In this document: piece after piece, positions 1 to 8,688 of the stretch
How positions within the stretch are numbered: position 1 is the first letter of the stretch
Layout: each line of letters begins with the position of its first letter
Assembly: GCA_963721115.1 (NCBI GenBank)
Contig: CAVRIA010000004.1
Coordinates: 620,001 to 684,000, forward strand
Source of the DNA: CAVRIA01 sp963721115
GTDB lineage: Bacteria; Desulfobacterota; Binatia; HRBIN30; CADEER01
Length of the DNA: 64,000 nt
Reading direction: 5' to 3'
Made by a program: the position numbers and the translations under genes
Notes under the pieces: model-generated
Told to the model about the DNA's origin: nothing
The model's database searches: none
The model's input: the letters and a program-made list of their open reading frames with translations, nothing else

Positions 1-1295
1 GTCGACGACCCGGGCGTGCCGGCCGCGAACGCCGTGACGGTGAAGGCGAGGCCGTCGTAGTCCCAGCGCACCGAGGGGATCGGCAGGTAGCCGTCCTCCA
101 GCGACTGCGTGGTGTGCACGGAGTTCCAGCGGATGAGCTTGCCGTTCAGGTAGAGGAAGGGCTCGAGCGAGAAGGCGCCGCGCCCGACCTCGAGCATGCC
201 CTCTTCGTTGAGCAGCGCCTTCTCGCTGTCTCCGTTCACGCCGACGACCGTCCAGTACGTCTGCTTGCCGTAAAGGTACTTCGGGTAGGTGCCGGGGGGC
301 TCGTCCTTGGCCATGGCCTGGAAGAACTGGTTGGGCGAGGCGGAGAACTCGAAGGGCTTCACCGCGACCGCGATGATGCCGTAGCCCTGGCCGCGACTGC
401 TCTGCTCGAGCTGCAGGCGGATGTAGCGCGATTCGGCGTCGGGCATGTAGACGTAGTCGCGCCCGCCGTTGCCGAGCGTGCTCACGTAGGCCGTGCTCCA
501 GTTCTCCTCGTCGTCGGAGACCTCGACCTTGTACGAGGTGGCGTAGTCTTCCGGATCCCAGTCGATGACCAGCCCGCCGTACTCGCGCGGCTTGAGGAAG
601 TCGATCAGCAGCCACTGGTTGCCGGCGACCGAGCCGCTTCTCCAGCTCGTCGCCGGGTCGTGGTCGAAGATCATCTGCGGCTCGTGCCCCGGTACGGAGG
701 TCGAGGCGCGCACGGTCGCCGTCAGGTCGAAGCGGCTCGCCGGCTCGCGTTCCTCGAGGCGCAGGTCGTCGATCCACACCGAGCCCGCGCCGCCGCTGCC
801 GGTGGATATGGCGAACTCGATCCCGCCGACATGCTCCGGATACCCGCCGCCGGCGGGGCCCCAGGCGAACTGGAGTCGCGGCCGGCGGATGATCACGTGC
901 TGCCAGTCGAGCGGGAAGTCGTAGTCGCGCTGGTCGTACCACCAGACGTTCTTGCCGGTCTGGTCGATGACCTTGAACTCGAGGTTGTTCTGCGGCGCCT
1001 CGCCGCGCAGGTCGAAGCTGAAGGCGTAGTTCGGCGGCAGATCGAGTGCGAAGTCCTTGTGCACCAAGACGTAGCCGGGCTTGCCGTGGAAATCGAAGTC
1101 GATGCGCATGGCCATGCCCATGCCTTCGCGGCCCGTGTCCTGGGCGATCTCCACGTCGGCGCCCGGCGAGGAGCTCGCGGTCCACTCCGTCAACTGCTCG
1201 AACTGGTCCACCGTCTCGGCGCCGGCGTGGACCGGCGCGAGCAGGGCGGCCACGAGCGCGATCGTCATCCAGAGCATGGTTTTCCTTCTTCGCAT
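1..1295 (-). CDS. Secreted discoidin (F5/8 type C) domain protein, partial at 3' end
   Basis: An uninterrupted minus-strand frame runs from an ATG at 1295 off the left edge, so about 431 residues are visible. The start MRRRKTMLWMTIALVAALL followed by APVHAGAE is a good Sec signal peptide. A second in-frame ATG at 1277 has a stronger ribosome site (AGAAGG about 6 bases upstream), so it may be the true start. Residues of roughly 30-185 look like a carbohydrate-binding beta-sandwich (FDLRGEAPQNNLEFKVIDQ, then GSVWIDDLRLEE). Residues of roughly 195-330 look like an F5/8 type C domain (DHDPATSWRSG, then ESRYIRLQLEQSS). In known homologues this arrangement precedes a glycosidase-like catalytic part, which would lie outside the window. 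It starts 58 bases after the permease gene on the same strand, so it is probably the last gene of the sugar-uptake operon and acts on extracellular or periplasmic glycans. Confidence 0.8.
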   Translation of the reverse strand, partial: MRRRKTMLWMTIALVAALLAPVHAGAETVDQFEQLTEWTASSSPGADVEIAQDTGREGMGMAMRIDFDFHGKPGYVLVHKDFALDLPPNYAFSFDLRGEAPQNNLEFKVIDQTGKNVWWYDQRDYDFPLDWQHVIIRRPRLQFAWGPAGGGYPEHVGGIEFAISTGSGGAGSVWIDDLRLEEREPASRFDLTATVRASTSVPGHEPQMIFDHDPATSWRSGSVAGNQWLLIDFLKPREYGGLVIDWDPEDYATSYKVEVSDDEENWSTAYVSTLGNGGRDYVYMPDAESRYIRLQLEQSSRGQGYGIIAVAVKPFEFSASPNQFFQAMAKDEPPGTYPKYLYGKQTYWTVVGVNGDSEKALLNEEGMLEVGRGAFSLEPFLYLNGKLIRWNSVHTTQSLEDGYLPIPSVRWDYDGLAFTVTAFAAGTPGSS

Positions 1296-1353
1296 TTTCG
1301 GGGGAGTCCGGTGCTTTTCGGGAGGGATTTCCGAGCGGCGTCTCGCGGTGGGG

Positions 1354-2176
1354 TCAGTCCTTCACGGCGCCGCTCATGATCCCGGCAATGTAGTACTTTT
1401 GCAGGGCCATAAACAGCAGCATCACGGGGAGGACGGTGAGCACCGCCCCGGCCATCATGAGCTCGATGTCCTGCACGTGCTCGCCCAGCAGGTTGGCGAG
1501 CGCGACCGGCAGCGTGTACATGCCGTCGTCGCTCAGCACGATCAACGGCCACATGAAGTCGTTCCATGTGCCCATGAAGGTGAAGACGGCCAGGGTCACC
1601 AGGATCGGCTTGCAGGCGGGCAGGACCAGAGACCAGTAGATGCGCAGCTCGCCCGCCCCGTCGATCCGTGCCGCGTCGAGCAGGCTGTCCGGGATCGACA
1701 GCGCGTACTGCCGGATCAGGAAGATGCCGAAGATGCTCGCCATGCCGGGGATGACGACCCCTGCGTAGGTGTTCACCAGGCCCATCTCCTTGAGCATCAG
1801 GAAGAGCGGCAGCATCGACACCTGCGCGGGGATGACCATGGAGCGCGAGCAGGATCCGGAAGAGACGGTCGCGTCCCGCAAAGCGCAGCTTGGCGAAGGC
1901 ATAGCCCGCCATCGAGTTGAAGATCAGGGCGATGATCGTCACCGCCGATGCGATCAGGGTGCTGTTGAGGATGTAGCGGGCGAGGTCGAGGCGGGTGAAC
2001 AGGGCCCGGTAGTGCTCGAAGGTGATCGAGGTGGGCAGGAGGCGGAGCGGATGCGCCGTCGCCTCGCCGCTCGGCATCAGAGACGCCGAGACCATCCACC
2101 AGAGCGGCAGCAGGGTCAGCAGCGCCGCCACCCCGAGCACGGCGTGCAGCGCCGCTACCTTGATCGTGCGGTTCAC
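1354..2176 (-). pseudogene. Carbohydrate ABC transporter permease, MalG/UgpE type (one-base frameshift)
   Basis: Inner-membrane permease of a CUT1-type sugar importer. The GTG start at 2176 overlaps the stop of the upstream permease as GTGA, the usual sign of translational coupling. The N-terminal part (TIKVAALHAVLGVAALLTLL, then SMAGYAFAKLRFAGRDRLFR) lies in one frame. The C-terminal part (MVIPAQVSMLPLFLMLKEMG, the EAA-loop form DAARIDGAGELRIYWSLVLP, and the end KYYIAGIMSGAVKD) lies in another. The frames join at about 1840. Removing one C from the minus-strand CTCCATGG restores LLALMVIPAQVSMLPLF, a typical family sequence. The total length (about 273 residues) is normal once corrected. This may be a real inactivating mutation or a consensus error. 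The clean homopolymer explanation and otherwise intact motifs favour an error. Confidence 0.85.
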
Positions 2177-3099
2177 GCTCGGCCTCCGGCTTTCTCGCCG
2201 GCGGTCGCCGCCGCCGGCTCCAGGTCGCCGCCGAGCGGGCGCAGGTAGAGCTGCAGCAGGGTGAAGACGAGGATGACGGCGAACAGTACGAAGGCGACGG
2301 CGGCGGCGTGGCCCATGTTCCACCAGCGGAAGCCCTCCTGGTACATGAGCAGGACGACGCTGAGGGTGCTGTTCGACGGACCGCCCTGGGTCATCACGTA
2401 GGGCTCGGCGAAGAGCTGGAAGTAGCCGATCATGGTGATGACGGCGACGAAGACGAAGGTCGGCGCCAGCATCGGCAGGGTGACGTGGCGCAGCTGCTGC
2501 AGGGCTCCGGCGCCGTCGAGCTGCGCCGCTTCGTAGAGCCGATCGGGAATGCTCTGCAGGCCGGCGATGAAGATGATCATGTTGAAGCCGAAGTTCTTCC
2601 ACACCGCCATCAGGATGATCGCGGGCATCGCCCAGCGTGGATCGCCGAGCCAGTCGACGGGCGCGACGCCGAGCAGCCCCAGGCCGGCGTTCAGCAGGCC
2701 GTAGCGCGGCTGGTACAGATACCGCCAGACGACCGCGATGGCGACCAGCGTGGTGACGACGGGGAGGAAGAACGCGGTGCGGAAGAAGCCCTTGCAGCGC
2801 ACCAGACGCGCGTTGACCAGCAGCGCGGCGCCGAGCGAGGCGCCGACCGACAGCGGACCGCCGACCAGCACGAAGTAGAAGGTATTCTTGAGGGCCGTCC
2901 AGAAGAGCGGGTCGCGCAACAGATGGGCGTAGTTGTCGAGGCCGACGAGGCGGAGGTTGTGCCAGTCGGCGACGGCGTAGATGTCGAAGTCGGTGAAGCT
3001 GAGGAGGAGCGACGCGGCCACCGGCACGAAGAAGAACAGAAAGATCACCGACAGCGCCGGGCCGAGGAACCAGAACGCGGCGCGTGTGCCGCGCGTCAT
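2173..3099 (-). CDS. Carbohydrate ABC transporter permease, MalF/UgpA type
   Basis: A 308-residue integral membrane protein. It starts MTRGTRAAFWFLGPALSV, overlaps the binding-protein stop by ATGA at its start, and overlaps the next permease by GTGA at its end. About six hydrophobic segments are visible, the first near residues 8-30. The cytoplasmic EAA loop that docks the ATPase reads EAAQLDGAGALQQLRHVTLP. With the MalG-like partner it would form the channel of a CUT1 importer. No ATP-binding subunit is encoded nearby, so a shared MsmX/UgpC-like ATPase elsewhere is inferred. Substrate unknown: a disaccharide, oligosaccharide or glycerol-phosphate are all possible for this family. Confidence 0.93.
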   Translation of the reverse strand: MTRGTRAAFWFLGPALSVIFLFFFVPVAASLLLSFTDFDIYAVADWHNLRLVGLDNYAHLLRDPLFWTALKNTFYFVLVGGPLSVGASLGAALLVNARLVRCKGFFRTAFFLPVVTTLVAIAVVWRYLYQPRYGLLNAGLGLLGVAPVDWLGDPRWAMPAIILMAVWKNFGFNMIIFIAGLQSIPDRLYEAAQLDGAGALQQLRHVTLPMLAPTFVFVAVITMIGYFQLFAEPYVMTQGGPSNSTLSVVLLMYQEGFRWWNMGHAAAVAFVLFAVILVFTLLQLYLRPLGGDLEPAAATAGEKAGGRA

Positions 3100-4454
3100 G
3101 GCGCCGCGCCTCCCGGCGCCGCGCCGCGCGAGCGGCGCAGCAGCCAGCGCCGCTTCTCCAGCAGCGCGTCGACGTCGCGATCCAGGGCGGCCAGCGCCTG
3201 CTCCGCCGTCAGGTCGCCGCGAATCGCCGCTTCGGAGTAGCGGCCGATCTCGTCCGCGATGCGCTCCCACTCCGGGATCTTGGGCGTGGAGCGCACGCGG
3301 TGGAGCTGCGTCCAGAAGGCCTGCGCGCGCGGGCCGTCGGTCAGGCTGCCCTGGTGCCAGGCGCTCTGGCGCGGCGGCAGGTCGCCGGTCAGCCGGTAGA
3401 ACGCCACCTGCCGGGCCGGCTCCGACAGGAACTCGATCAGCTTCCACGCCGCCTCCTTGTGGGCGGAGCCGCGAAACACGGCCAGGCTGGCGCCGCCGGC
3501 CAGCGACACGCCGGGATAGCGATCGTCCGACGTCGGCATCGGCGCCGTCGACCAGGCGTCCTGAACGGAGCGCGGCAGGCGCCGGTCGAACTCTCCGATG
3601 TTCCAGGGGCCGGTGACGTAGAAGGCGAAATAGCCCTCGGCGAAGTCGCGATAGACGTTCGCCACCTGCTGCGCGCCGGCGCGCGGCGCCAGGCCGCTCC
3701 GAAACAGGGAGAGATAGAACTCGAACGCGTCGCGGAAGCGCGGATCGCGAAAATGGCCGCGCCCGTCGTCGTCGCGCAACAGGTCGGCGCCGCGCTGGAG
3801 CGCCAGGATGACCGGTGTCTGCCACTCGTTCATCGGCAGGAGGATGGCGTAACGGCCGGCCTCCGCGCTCTTCGCGACATGGGTCATCGCCTGCAGCCAA
3901 CCGGCCCAGGTGCGCGGCGGGCCGGCGTAGCCGGCGGCGCCGAGGATGTCCGTCCGGTAGAAGAGCAGACGCGTGTCGACGTACCACGGCACGCCCCAGG
4001 TGGTGCCGTCGATCACGTTGGTGTCGAGGATGCCGGGGAAGTAATCGCCGCGGTCGATCGCGCCGGAGGCGCCGATGCGCTCGTCCAGGGGCTCGACGGC
4101 CCGCAGGGCGACGAACTCCGGGATCCAGGTATTGCCGACCTGGAACACGTCGGGCATCGCGTCACCGACGTAGGCCGTCAGCAGCTTCTCGTGCGCCGCG
4201 CTCCACGGGATCTGCTGCACGCGGACGCGCGTGCCCGGGTTGCGGCGCTCGAACTCCGGGATCATCCCCTGCACCACCTCCCCCTCGCGTCCGAGAGCCC
4301 AGAACTCGACCACGGTCTCCTTGCCGCGGTCGCTACGACAGCCGGCCGCGGCCACGACCACCAGCGCCGAGAGGAGGAGGCCCGGCCCGAGTCGGATCGC
4401 GGGCGGACCAGGGTTCGCAGCGCAGCTCAAGGGACCTCTCGACGAATGGCCCAT
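3096..4454 (-). CDS. Sugar ABC transporter substrate-binding lipoprotein
   Basis: A 452-residue binding protein of the MalE/UgpB type, with the mature part starting RSDRGKETVVEFWALGREGE. The N-terminus from the ATG at 4454 carries a hydrophobic stretch ending LVVVAAAGC, a lipobox, so it is an anchored lipoprotein. The frame stays open further upstream through low-complexity intergenic repeat sequence, and I take that as non-coding. No good ribosome site is visible at 4454. A TTG about 8 codons inside is an alternative start. Family features include the early WSAAHEKLLTAYVGDAMPDV and the repeated Trp/Tyr-rich sugar-site segments (WGVPWYVDTRLLFYRTDIL). First gene of the importer operon; it captures the sugar and delivers it to the two permeases. 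Confidence 0.9.
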   Translation of the reverse strand: MGHSSRGPLSCAANPGPPAIRLGPGLLLSALVVVAAAGCRSDRGKETVVEFWALGREGEVVQGMIPEFERRNPGTRVRVQQIPWSAAHEKLLTAYVGDAMPDVFQVGNTWIPEFVALRAVEPLDERIGASGAIDRGDYFPGILDTNVIDGTTWGVPWYVDTRLLFYRTDILGAAGYAGPPRTWAGWLQAMTHVAKSAEAGRYAILLPMNEWQTPVILALQRGADLLRDDDGRGHFRDPRFRDAFEFYLSLFRSGLAPRAGAQQVANVYRDFAEGYFAFYVTGPWNIGEFDRRLPRSVQDAWSTAPMPTSDDRYPGVSLAGGASLAVFRGSAHKEAAWKLIEFLSEPARQVAFYRLTGDLPPRQSAWHQGSLTDGPRAQAFWTQLHRVRSTPKIPEWERIADEIGRYSEAAIRGDLTAEQALAALDRDVDALLEKRRWLLRRSRGAAPGGAAP

Positions 4455-4725
4455 CAATGCCGATTGTCCGGTCCGGAGTCCAGCCGCGGAGCCGTGCGTA
4501 GATTCCCGCTTTTGCGGGAACGACGAATCGGGCCCGTCCCAGGAATCGTTGGGAAGGCCGAAATTCGGGCAAGGCAAGGGGCAGGGGCAAGGGCTCGGGC
4601 CGGGGCCCGGATCGAAGTGAGAGGCAAAGCCCACGCCCCGGTAAATCCGGGACGGTGCCGGCACCGAAATCCATGCTGCGGCGACGGTTTTGTCCTTTGC
4701 ATGCACCTGTTCGAGGGGCAGAGCG
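4455..4725. repeat. Intergenic region with a dRS3-like palindrome and G-rich runs
   Basis: Divergent intergenic spacer between the binding-protein gene and the MBL-fold gene. Positions 4503-4520 form a perfect hairpin (TTCCCGC, loop TTTT, GCGGGAA). This is the same design as the dRS3/REP-like 'ATTCCCGCnnnnGCGGGAA' elements scattered through many proteobacterial genomes. It is followed at 4570-4612 by a run of GGGGC/GGGCC blocks (AAGGGGCAGGGGCAAGGGCT). No convincing coding potential is seen. It should hold the promoters of both flanking genes, but I cannot pick a clear -35/-10. Confidence 0.55.
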
Positions 4726-5700
4726 ATGACATGTGAGTTGGCACCGCCTTTGCTCTACGATGCTTTGGTGGCGGTGACACAATTCACGGTGCGATTCTGG
4801 GGCGTGCGCGGCAGTGTCGCCACGGCCGGCCCGGACTTTCACGCCGTCGGCGGCAACACGAGCTGCGTCGAGGTCCGCGTCGGCGACAGCTTGATCGTGC
4901 TGGACGCGGGGACGGGGTTGCCGCGTCTGGGAGACGGCTTGCGAAGACCGGTGCGTGCGACGTTCCTGTTCAGCCACTTCCACTGGGATCACATTCAGGG
5001 ATTCCCGTTCTTCCGGCCGGCCTACGAGGCGGGGAACTCCTTCGTGCTCTACGGTCCCGGCAAGGGCGCGCGGGGGCTGGAGGCAGCGCTGCGCCGGCAG
5101 ATGGAGTCCCCCCACTTCCCGGTGAGCATGGAAGAGATGAAGGCCCGCTTCGACTTCCGCTCGGTTCGTGCCGGTGAGGAGTTGTGGGTCGGAGATGCCC
5201 TGGTTACCGCCGGCGCGCTCAACCATCCACAGGGTTGTCTCGGCTACCGGATCAGCGACGGCCGGCACAGCGTGGTGTACGCGACCGATACGGAGCGCTT
5301 GGGGACGGGGATCGTCGACCCGGCCGCCGTGCAGCTGGCGCAAGGTGCGGACCTGCTGATCTACGACGCGCAGTACACGGACGAGGAGTATCGGGGGCAA
5401 GGTTGCCCGGCCCGCAAGGGATGGGGGCACTCGACAGCCAGCGACGCGTGTCGTGTGGCCCGGGTCGCGGGAGTGCGCCGGCTGGCTCTCTTTCACCACG
5501 ATCCGGAGCGGGACGACCGCGAGATGGCGAAGCTGCTGCGCGGCGCGCGCGCCATGTTCCGCGACGTCGTGGTGGCGCGTGAGGGGACGGTGGTCGACCT
5601 CCTCGCTCCGGCGGCTCGCCAGGTTCGCGAGCGAGCCTGGCCGGGCGACGCGAGCGAGGCCCGAAGCCGGCCGCTGCGCGCGCCGGCGCGCCGGGCCTGA
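4726..5700 (+). CDS. MBL-fold metallo-hydrolase
   Basis: About 324 residues. The metallo-beta-lactamase fold begins at TQFTVRFWGVRGSVATAGPD. It contains the zinc-binding motif HFHWDH (in FLFSHFHWDHIQGFPFF), a later His in GALNHPQG, the Asp in VYATDTE, and HSTASDA plus ALFHHDPERDD toward the C-terminus. The VRFWGVRGS start is typical of a cytoplasmic MBL branch close to phosphodiesterase or RNase Z-like hydrolases, sometimes linked to cyclic-nucleotide or signalling genes. The substrate cannot be read from the sequence. I chose the ATG at 4726 because GAGGGG lies about 8 bases upstream. GTG codons at 4768 and 4774 would give a start closer to the domain and are possible. The last about 35 residues are Arg/Ala-rich and probably disordered. 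Confidence 0.85.
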   Translation: MTCELAPPLLYDALVAVTQFTVRFWGVRGSVATAGPDFHAVGGNTSCVEVRVGDSLIVLDAGTGLPRLGDGLRRPVRATFLFSHFHWDHIQGFPFFRPAYEAGNSFVLYGPGKGARGLEAALRRQMESPHFPVSMEEMKARFDFRSVRAGEELWVGDALVTAGALNHPQGCLGYRISDGRHSVVYATDTERLGTGIVDPAAVQLAQGADLLIYDAQYTDEEYRGQGCPARKGWGHSTASDACRVARVAGVRRLALFHHDPERDDREMAKLLRGARAMFRDVVVAREGTVVDLLAPAARQVRERAWPGDASEARSRPLRAPARRA

Positions 5701-5758
5701 CCGCGCGTGCTCCCGCCGGTACTCGTCACGCAGCGCGCAATCGCGGCTCCGGCGGCGC

Positions 5759-6083
5759 TCAGGGGGGCGAGAGCGAGCTGGCGACGCTGTCGGTCTGCGC
5801 GGCGATCAGGTTCTGGACGGCGATGGCATCGCCCATCGTCCAGCACGGCGTGCCCTTGGCGAGGGTGTGGTCCTCCGCCTTCTGCCACTTGGCGAAGAAG
5901 GCGGCGTCGCACTTCGAGAAGTCCGGCTCACTGAACCTCGACCGGGCCTCCACCTGCAATCGGCAAAAGGCGTACTTGCCCGCGGCCTGTAGCTTTTGCT
6001 TCTCGCACTTGACGGCCGGGTCGACGGCCCACGCCGACCCCGCCCACAGCAAAATGATGCTCGCAACTGACCCACTTTCCCAT
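5759..6083 (-). pseudogene. Small secreted Cys/Lys/Ala-rich repeat protein (frameshift in signal peptide)
   Basis: The mature part reads VDPAVKCEKQKLQAAGKYAF with further cysteines (CRLQVEA, FSKCDAAFFAKWQKAEDHTL, TPCWTMGDA). It resembles the single-unit 'KC..AKLKAAGKK..C' repeats that I recall from secreted proteins of delta-like and Binatota-like bacteria. The frame has no good start. The ATG at 6083 with AGAGAGG just upstream gives MGKWVS in another frame. Dropping one G from the GGG opposite 6071-6073 gives MGKWSVASIILLWAGSAWA, a textbook signal peptide. A one-base frame change (real or a consensus error) is therefore likely. About 107 residues when corrected. Function unknown. Confidence 0.6.
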
Positions 6084-6312
6084 CACAACCTCTCTTCCTG
6101 TCCGGTTCCCTGCAGCCCGTTCTCTCGGGCCGTCGGGACTGGCACAGCGAGCGATGTGCCACTCGTTGTGCTTTCGATTCCCGGCCAGAATGAGTGGATG
6201 TGGGGGGGCCTGCGACGTCACCTCCGTGACGGCGGCAGAATCGGAACGGGCTGCTGGGGAGAAGACGGACTGCCCGGTTGGACACGGGGGCGGCGCCCTT
6301 TTCGCGCAAGGG

Positions 6313-6350
6313 GCTCGGTCCGCCGCACCTCTGGGCGCGGCAGACCGAGC
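6313..6350 (-). terminator. Hairpin downstream of the EF-hand protein gene, candidate terminator
   Basis: The arms GCTCGGTC-C-GCCGC (6313-6326) and GCGGC-A-GACCGAGC (6337-6350) pair over 13 base pairs with one mismatched pair and a 10-base loop. They lie 17 bases past the stop of the minus-strand gene ending at 6367. No clear U-tract follows on the minus strand, so intrinsic termination is uncertain. It may instead be an RNA-stabilising hairpin. Confidence 0.4.
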
Positions 6351-6366
6351 GAGAGCGATCCTCCAC

Positions 6367-7731
6367 TCACTCGGAGTGAAGAACGGTGGCCGTGATCGCG
6401 TCCTGGATCGTCATCGTGTCCAGCCCCGGGAAGGCGGCCGCCAGGGTGCCGGTCAGCGACGCGTTGCCCGGCTGCGACAGGCTGTCGCAGTCGGCGTTCT
6501 GTCCGCTGGCGCTGGTGACGCACGTCCCGCCCGCGCAGCTCGAATTCTGGTCGAAAGTCTGCCCGGCGAGGTTGTTGGCGTCGTAGATGATCACCTTCCC
6601 CGTCCCCGAGGTGAGCGGCTGGACATTGGCGACGCCCTTCTCCAGGTCGTCGTCGGTGCAGGGCATGCAATCCGGTCCATAGTCCGCGTACCGGCAGGTG
6701 CCGTCCTGATTGTGCGCCTCCGCGCACGCCCCCTTGTCCATCAGCAGGCCGATGGCGGTGCTGTTGATGATCAGCACCGATCCCTTGCCGGCGGCGCCGC
6801 CCGAGAAGGTGATTTTGCGCGGGCTGTTACAGGCCCCGAGGTGCCCGTGATCCGGACCCGTGCACGCGGCATCCGTGCCCTCGAGGCAAGCGGACGACTG
6901 CAGGCCGGGGACGACCGACAGCGTGTCGTTGCACTCCGGATCGTCGGGCAGGCCCTGAGCGCTGCCGCTGTTGCCGTTGGCTCCCGGCGTCGTGTTGTGG
7001 TCCTGCTCGACCGTGTAGTCCACGTTCATCAGGCCGCTGTCGCCGCAGCCGATCTTGCCGGCGCCCGAGTTGCCCGGACCGAAGACGTCCTCGACGCCCT
7101 CGGTGACGCCGCGCACGCACGCGCACACCAGGCCTTCGAGCGGAATCGGCTCGAACTTGACGTCGTCCTTCCTCGCCACCACCGGTGCCTCTCCCGGCTC
7201 GGTGATCACCTTGCCTCCGAGCCCGATCACCTGCGTGTCGCGGACCCGTCCGGTGACCAGGGCCTGCGTGCCGTGGAGGGGAAGCGTCAGCGCGATGAAC
7301 AGGCTCTGCACGACGGCCTGGCTGTTGACGAGGGTGCCCTCGCGGTGAACTTCGTCCGTGCAGTTGGCCGCGCAGCCGTCGCCGCCGAAGTTGTTGCCGT
7401 CGTCGCAGTCCTCGCCGTCTTCGACCAGCGAGTTGCCGCAGATGGGGCCGCTCGTGGTTCCGCAGGTCAGCAGCCCGATGCCGATGTTGACCGAAGTGAT
7501 CACCTCGTTGATCGTGACCTCGCCGTCGCCGTTGGAGTCGCAGGCCGAGCACGTGTCCAGGTTGGCCAGGCCGAGCCCGATGTTCACGCAGGAGATCACC
7601 TCGTTGATCGAGATCTCCCCGTCGCCGTTACAGTCGCCCACGCAGGGCTGCTGCTGAGCGCTGACCGTGCCGATCGCGCCGAAGCCGAGGATCAGCGCGG
7701 CGGCGACGGCAATTCCACATCCCTTTGACAT
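6367..7731 (-). CDS. Secreted EF-hand/dockerin-like protein with Myxococcus cysteine-rich repeat
   Basis: 454 residues. The ATG at 7731 follows AGAGGGGGAACGTG, a strong ribosome site. The signal peptide ends GAIGTVSAQQQ. Two calcium-loop repeats of the dockerin/EF-hand kind come next: DCNGDGEISINEVISCVNIG and CDSNGDGEVTINEVITSVNI. A block CGNSLVEDGEDCDDGNNF with GGDGCAANC then matches the Myxococcus cysteine-rich repeat (DUF4215-like). The remaining about 350 residues are Gly/Asp/Cys-rich with no family I recognise. Such proteins are exported to the surface or envelope, and the repeats are expected to bind calcium or mediate docking. Two sister proteins with the same kind of repeat lie at 8689-9171 and 59631-61937. 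Transcribed divergently from the gene at 7964. Confidence 0.85.
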   Translation of the reverse strand: MSKGCGIAVAAALILGFGAIGTVSAQQQPCVGDCNGDGEISINEVISCVNIGLGLANLDTCSACDSNGDGEVTINEVITSVNIGIGLLTCGTTSGPICGNSLVEDGEDCDDGNNFGGDGCAANCTDEVHREGTLVNSQAVVQSLFIALTLPLHGTQALVTGRVRDTQVIGLGGKVITEPGEAPVVARKDDVKFEPIPLEGLVCACVRGVTEGVEDVFGPGNSGAGKIGCGDSGLMNVDYTVEQDHNTTPGANGNSGSAQGLPDDPECNDTLSVVPGLQSSACLEGTDAACTGPDHGHLGACNSPRKITFSGGAAGKGSVLIINSTAIGLLMDKGACAEAHNQDGTCRYADYGPDCMPCTDDDLEKGVANVQPLTSGTGKVIIYDANNLAGQTFDQNSSCAGGTCVTSASGQNADCDSLSQPGNASLTGTLAAAFPGLDTMTIQDAITATVLHSE

Positions 7732-7963
7732 CACGTTCCCCCTCTTGGAGTAGACTGCCATAATAGCACTGATGCAACAAATCATCACTTTCCTGCTTTC
7801 GATACGGTCGTGTCAAACACCGCTCACGATCAGTGTCGCGATCGAAATGTGCCGGGGCGTCGAATCGAATGCGATTAACTCCTTGAAAATGTGCACTCGG
7901 CTGTGCGAACGTACCTCTGATCCCGTGATCACAATCATTCTACTCTCGTCGCAAGGGGGAAGT

Positions 7964-8568
7964 ATGTCCACCAAGCTACTCGGAGCTGCGGTCGCCGTCG
8001 TTTCGCTGGTTCTCGTGCCGACGGCGCGGGCGCAGACCAAGGCCACCAGCGCCTCGCGGATCAGGCTGGTGCGAGCCCAGTGCACGACGGGCCCCTGTGC
8101 ACCCGGCTTCGATTTCAAGCGCGGCGATGTCCAGCTGCGGACCGTGAAGAACCCCAAGCCGGTCGGCGATCGCCGCTTCGGCAAGGTCTCGATCACCGGG
8201 CTCGACGCCGGCCTCGATCCGGCCCCGGCGACGCTCGAGGCCGAGGTGACCGGCACGCGCACCTTCGGAACCGACCCCGACGGCGACTGCGCGCTCGAGA
8301 GCACGCAGACCAGCGGGGTTTTCGGGACTTCGACGATGACCTGCAATCTCAGCGACGTTCGGCCTCTCGCGCTGTCGAGGGGATCTGTTCTTCCAGTCGC
8401 TGCTGCCGCCGGGGTGCAGCGACGTCCGGCAGACGATTCAGGACGTCAAGATCGAGGTCTACCAGGGCGGCTTCCTCGGCGATCTCCACGAAGCGCATCG
8501 CCACCGACGGCATGGCCATCCTCGGCAAGTCGCCCGACTGCAACTCGGGGGGGTCGGGCTGTCCGTAG
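7964..8568 (+). pseudogene. Exported hypothetical protein interrupted by frameshifts
   Basis: The ATG at 7964, preceded by AAGGGGGAAG, starts MSTKLLGAAVAVVSLVLVP, and the signal peptide is cleaved near TARAQ. The first frame is convincing to about 8356 (VQLRTVKNPKPVGDRRFGKV, then FGTSTMTCNLSDV). A second frame then gives GDLFFQSLLPPGCSDVRQTI followed by QDVKIEVYQGGFLGD. The gene ends in a third frame, STKRIATDGMAILGKSPDC to the TAG at 8566. At least two frame changes, near 8356-8382 and 8480-8490, are needed to read one roughly 200-residue secreted protein. Either a decayed gene or consensus errors in a GC-rich stretch. Function unknown. A strong terminator follows at 8616. Confidence 0.6.
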
Positions 8569-8615
8569 CCGCTCGGCCGGTTCTCCGGCCGCCAGCGAGG
8601 GGGGACAACCGAAAC

Positions 8616-8660
8616 ACGGGGCATCCGGTCGACCGCGGCCGGATGCCCCGTTGCCTTTTG
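8616..8660 (+). terminator. Rho-independent terminator
   Basis: A perfect 13-bp stem (ACGGGGCATCCGG at 8616-8628 with CCGGATGCCCCGT at 8639-8651), a 10-base loop, then TGCCTTTT. It lies about 50 bases after the stop at 8568 and between convergent genes, so it could serve both strands. Confidence 0.8.
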
Positions 8661-8688
8661 CGGCAGCCGAGCCCGAGGGCGGCCTCGC

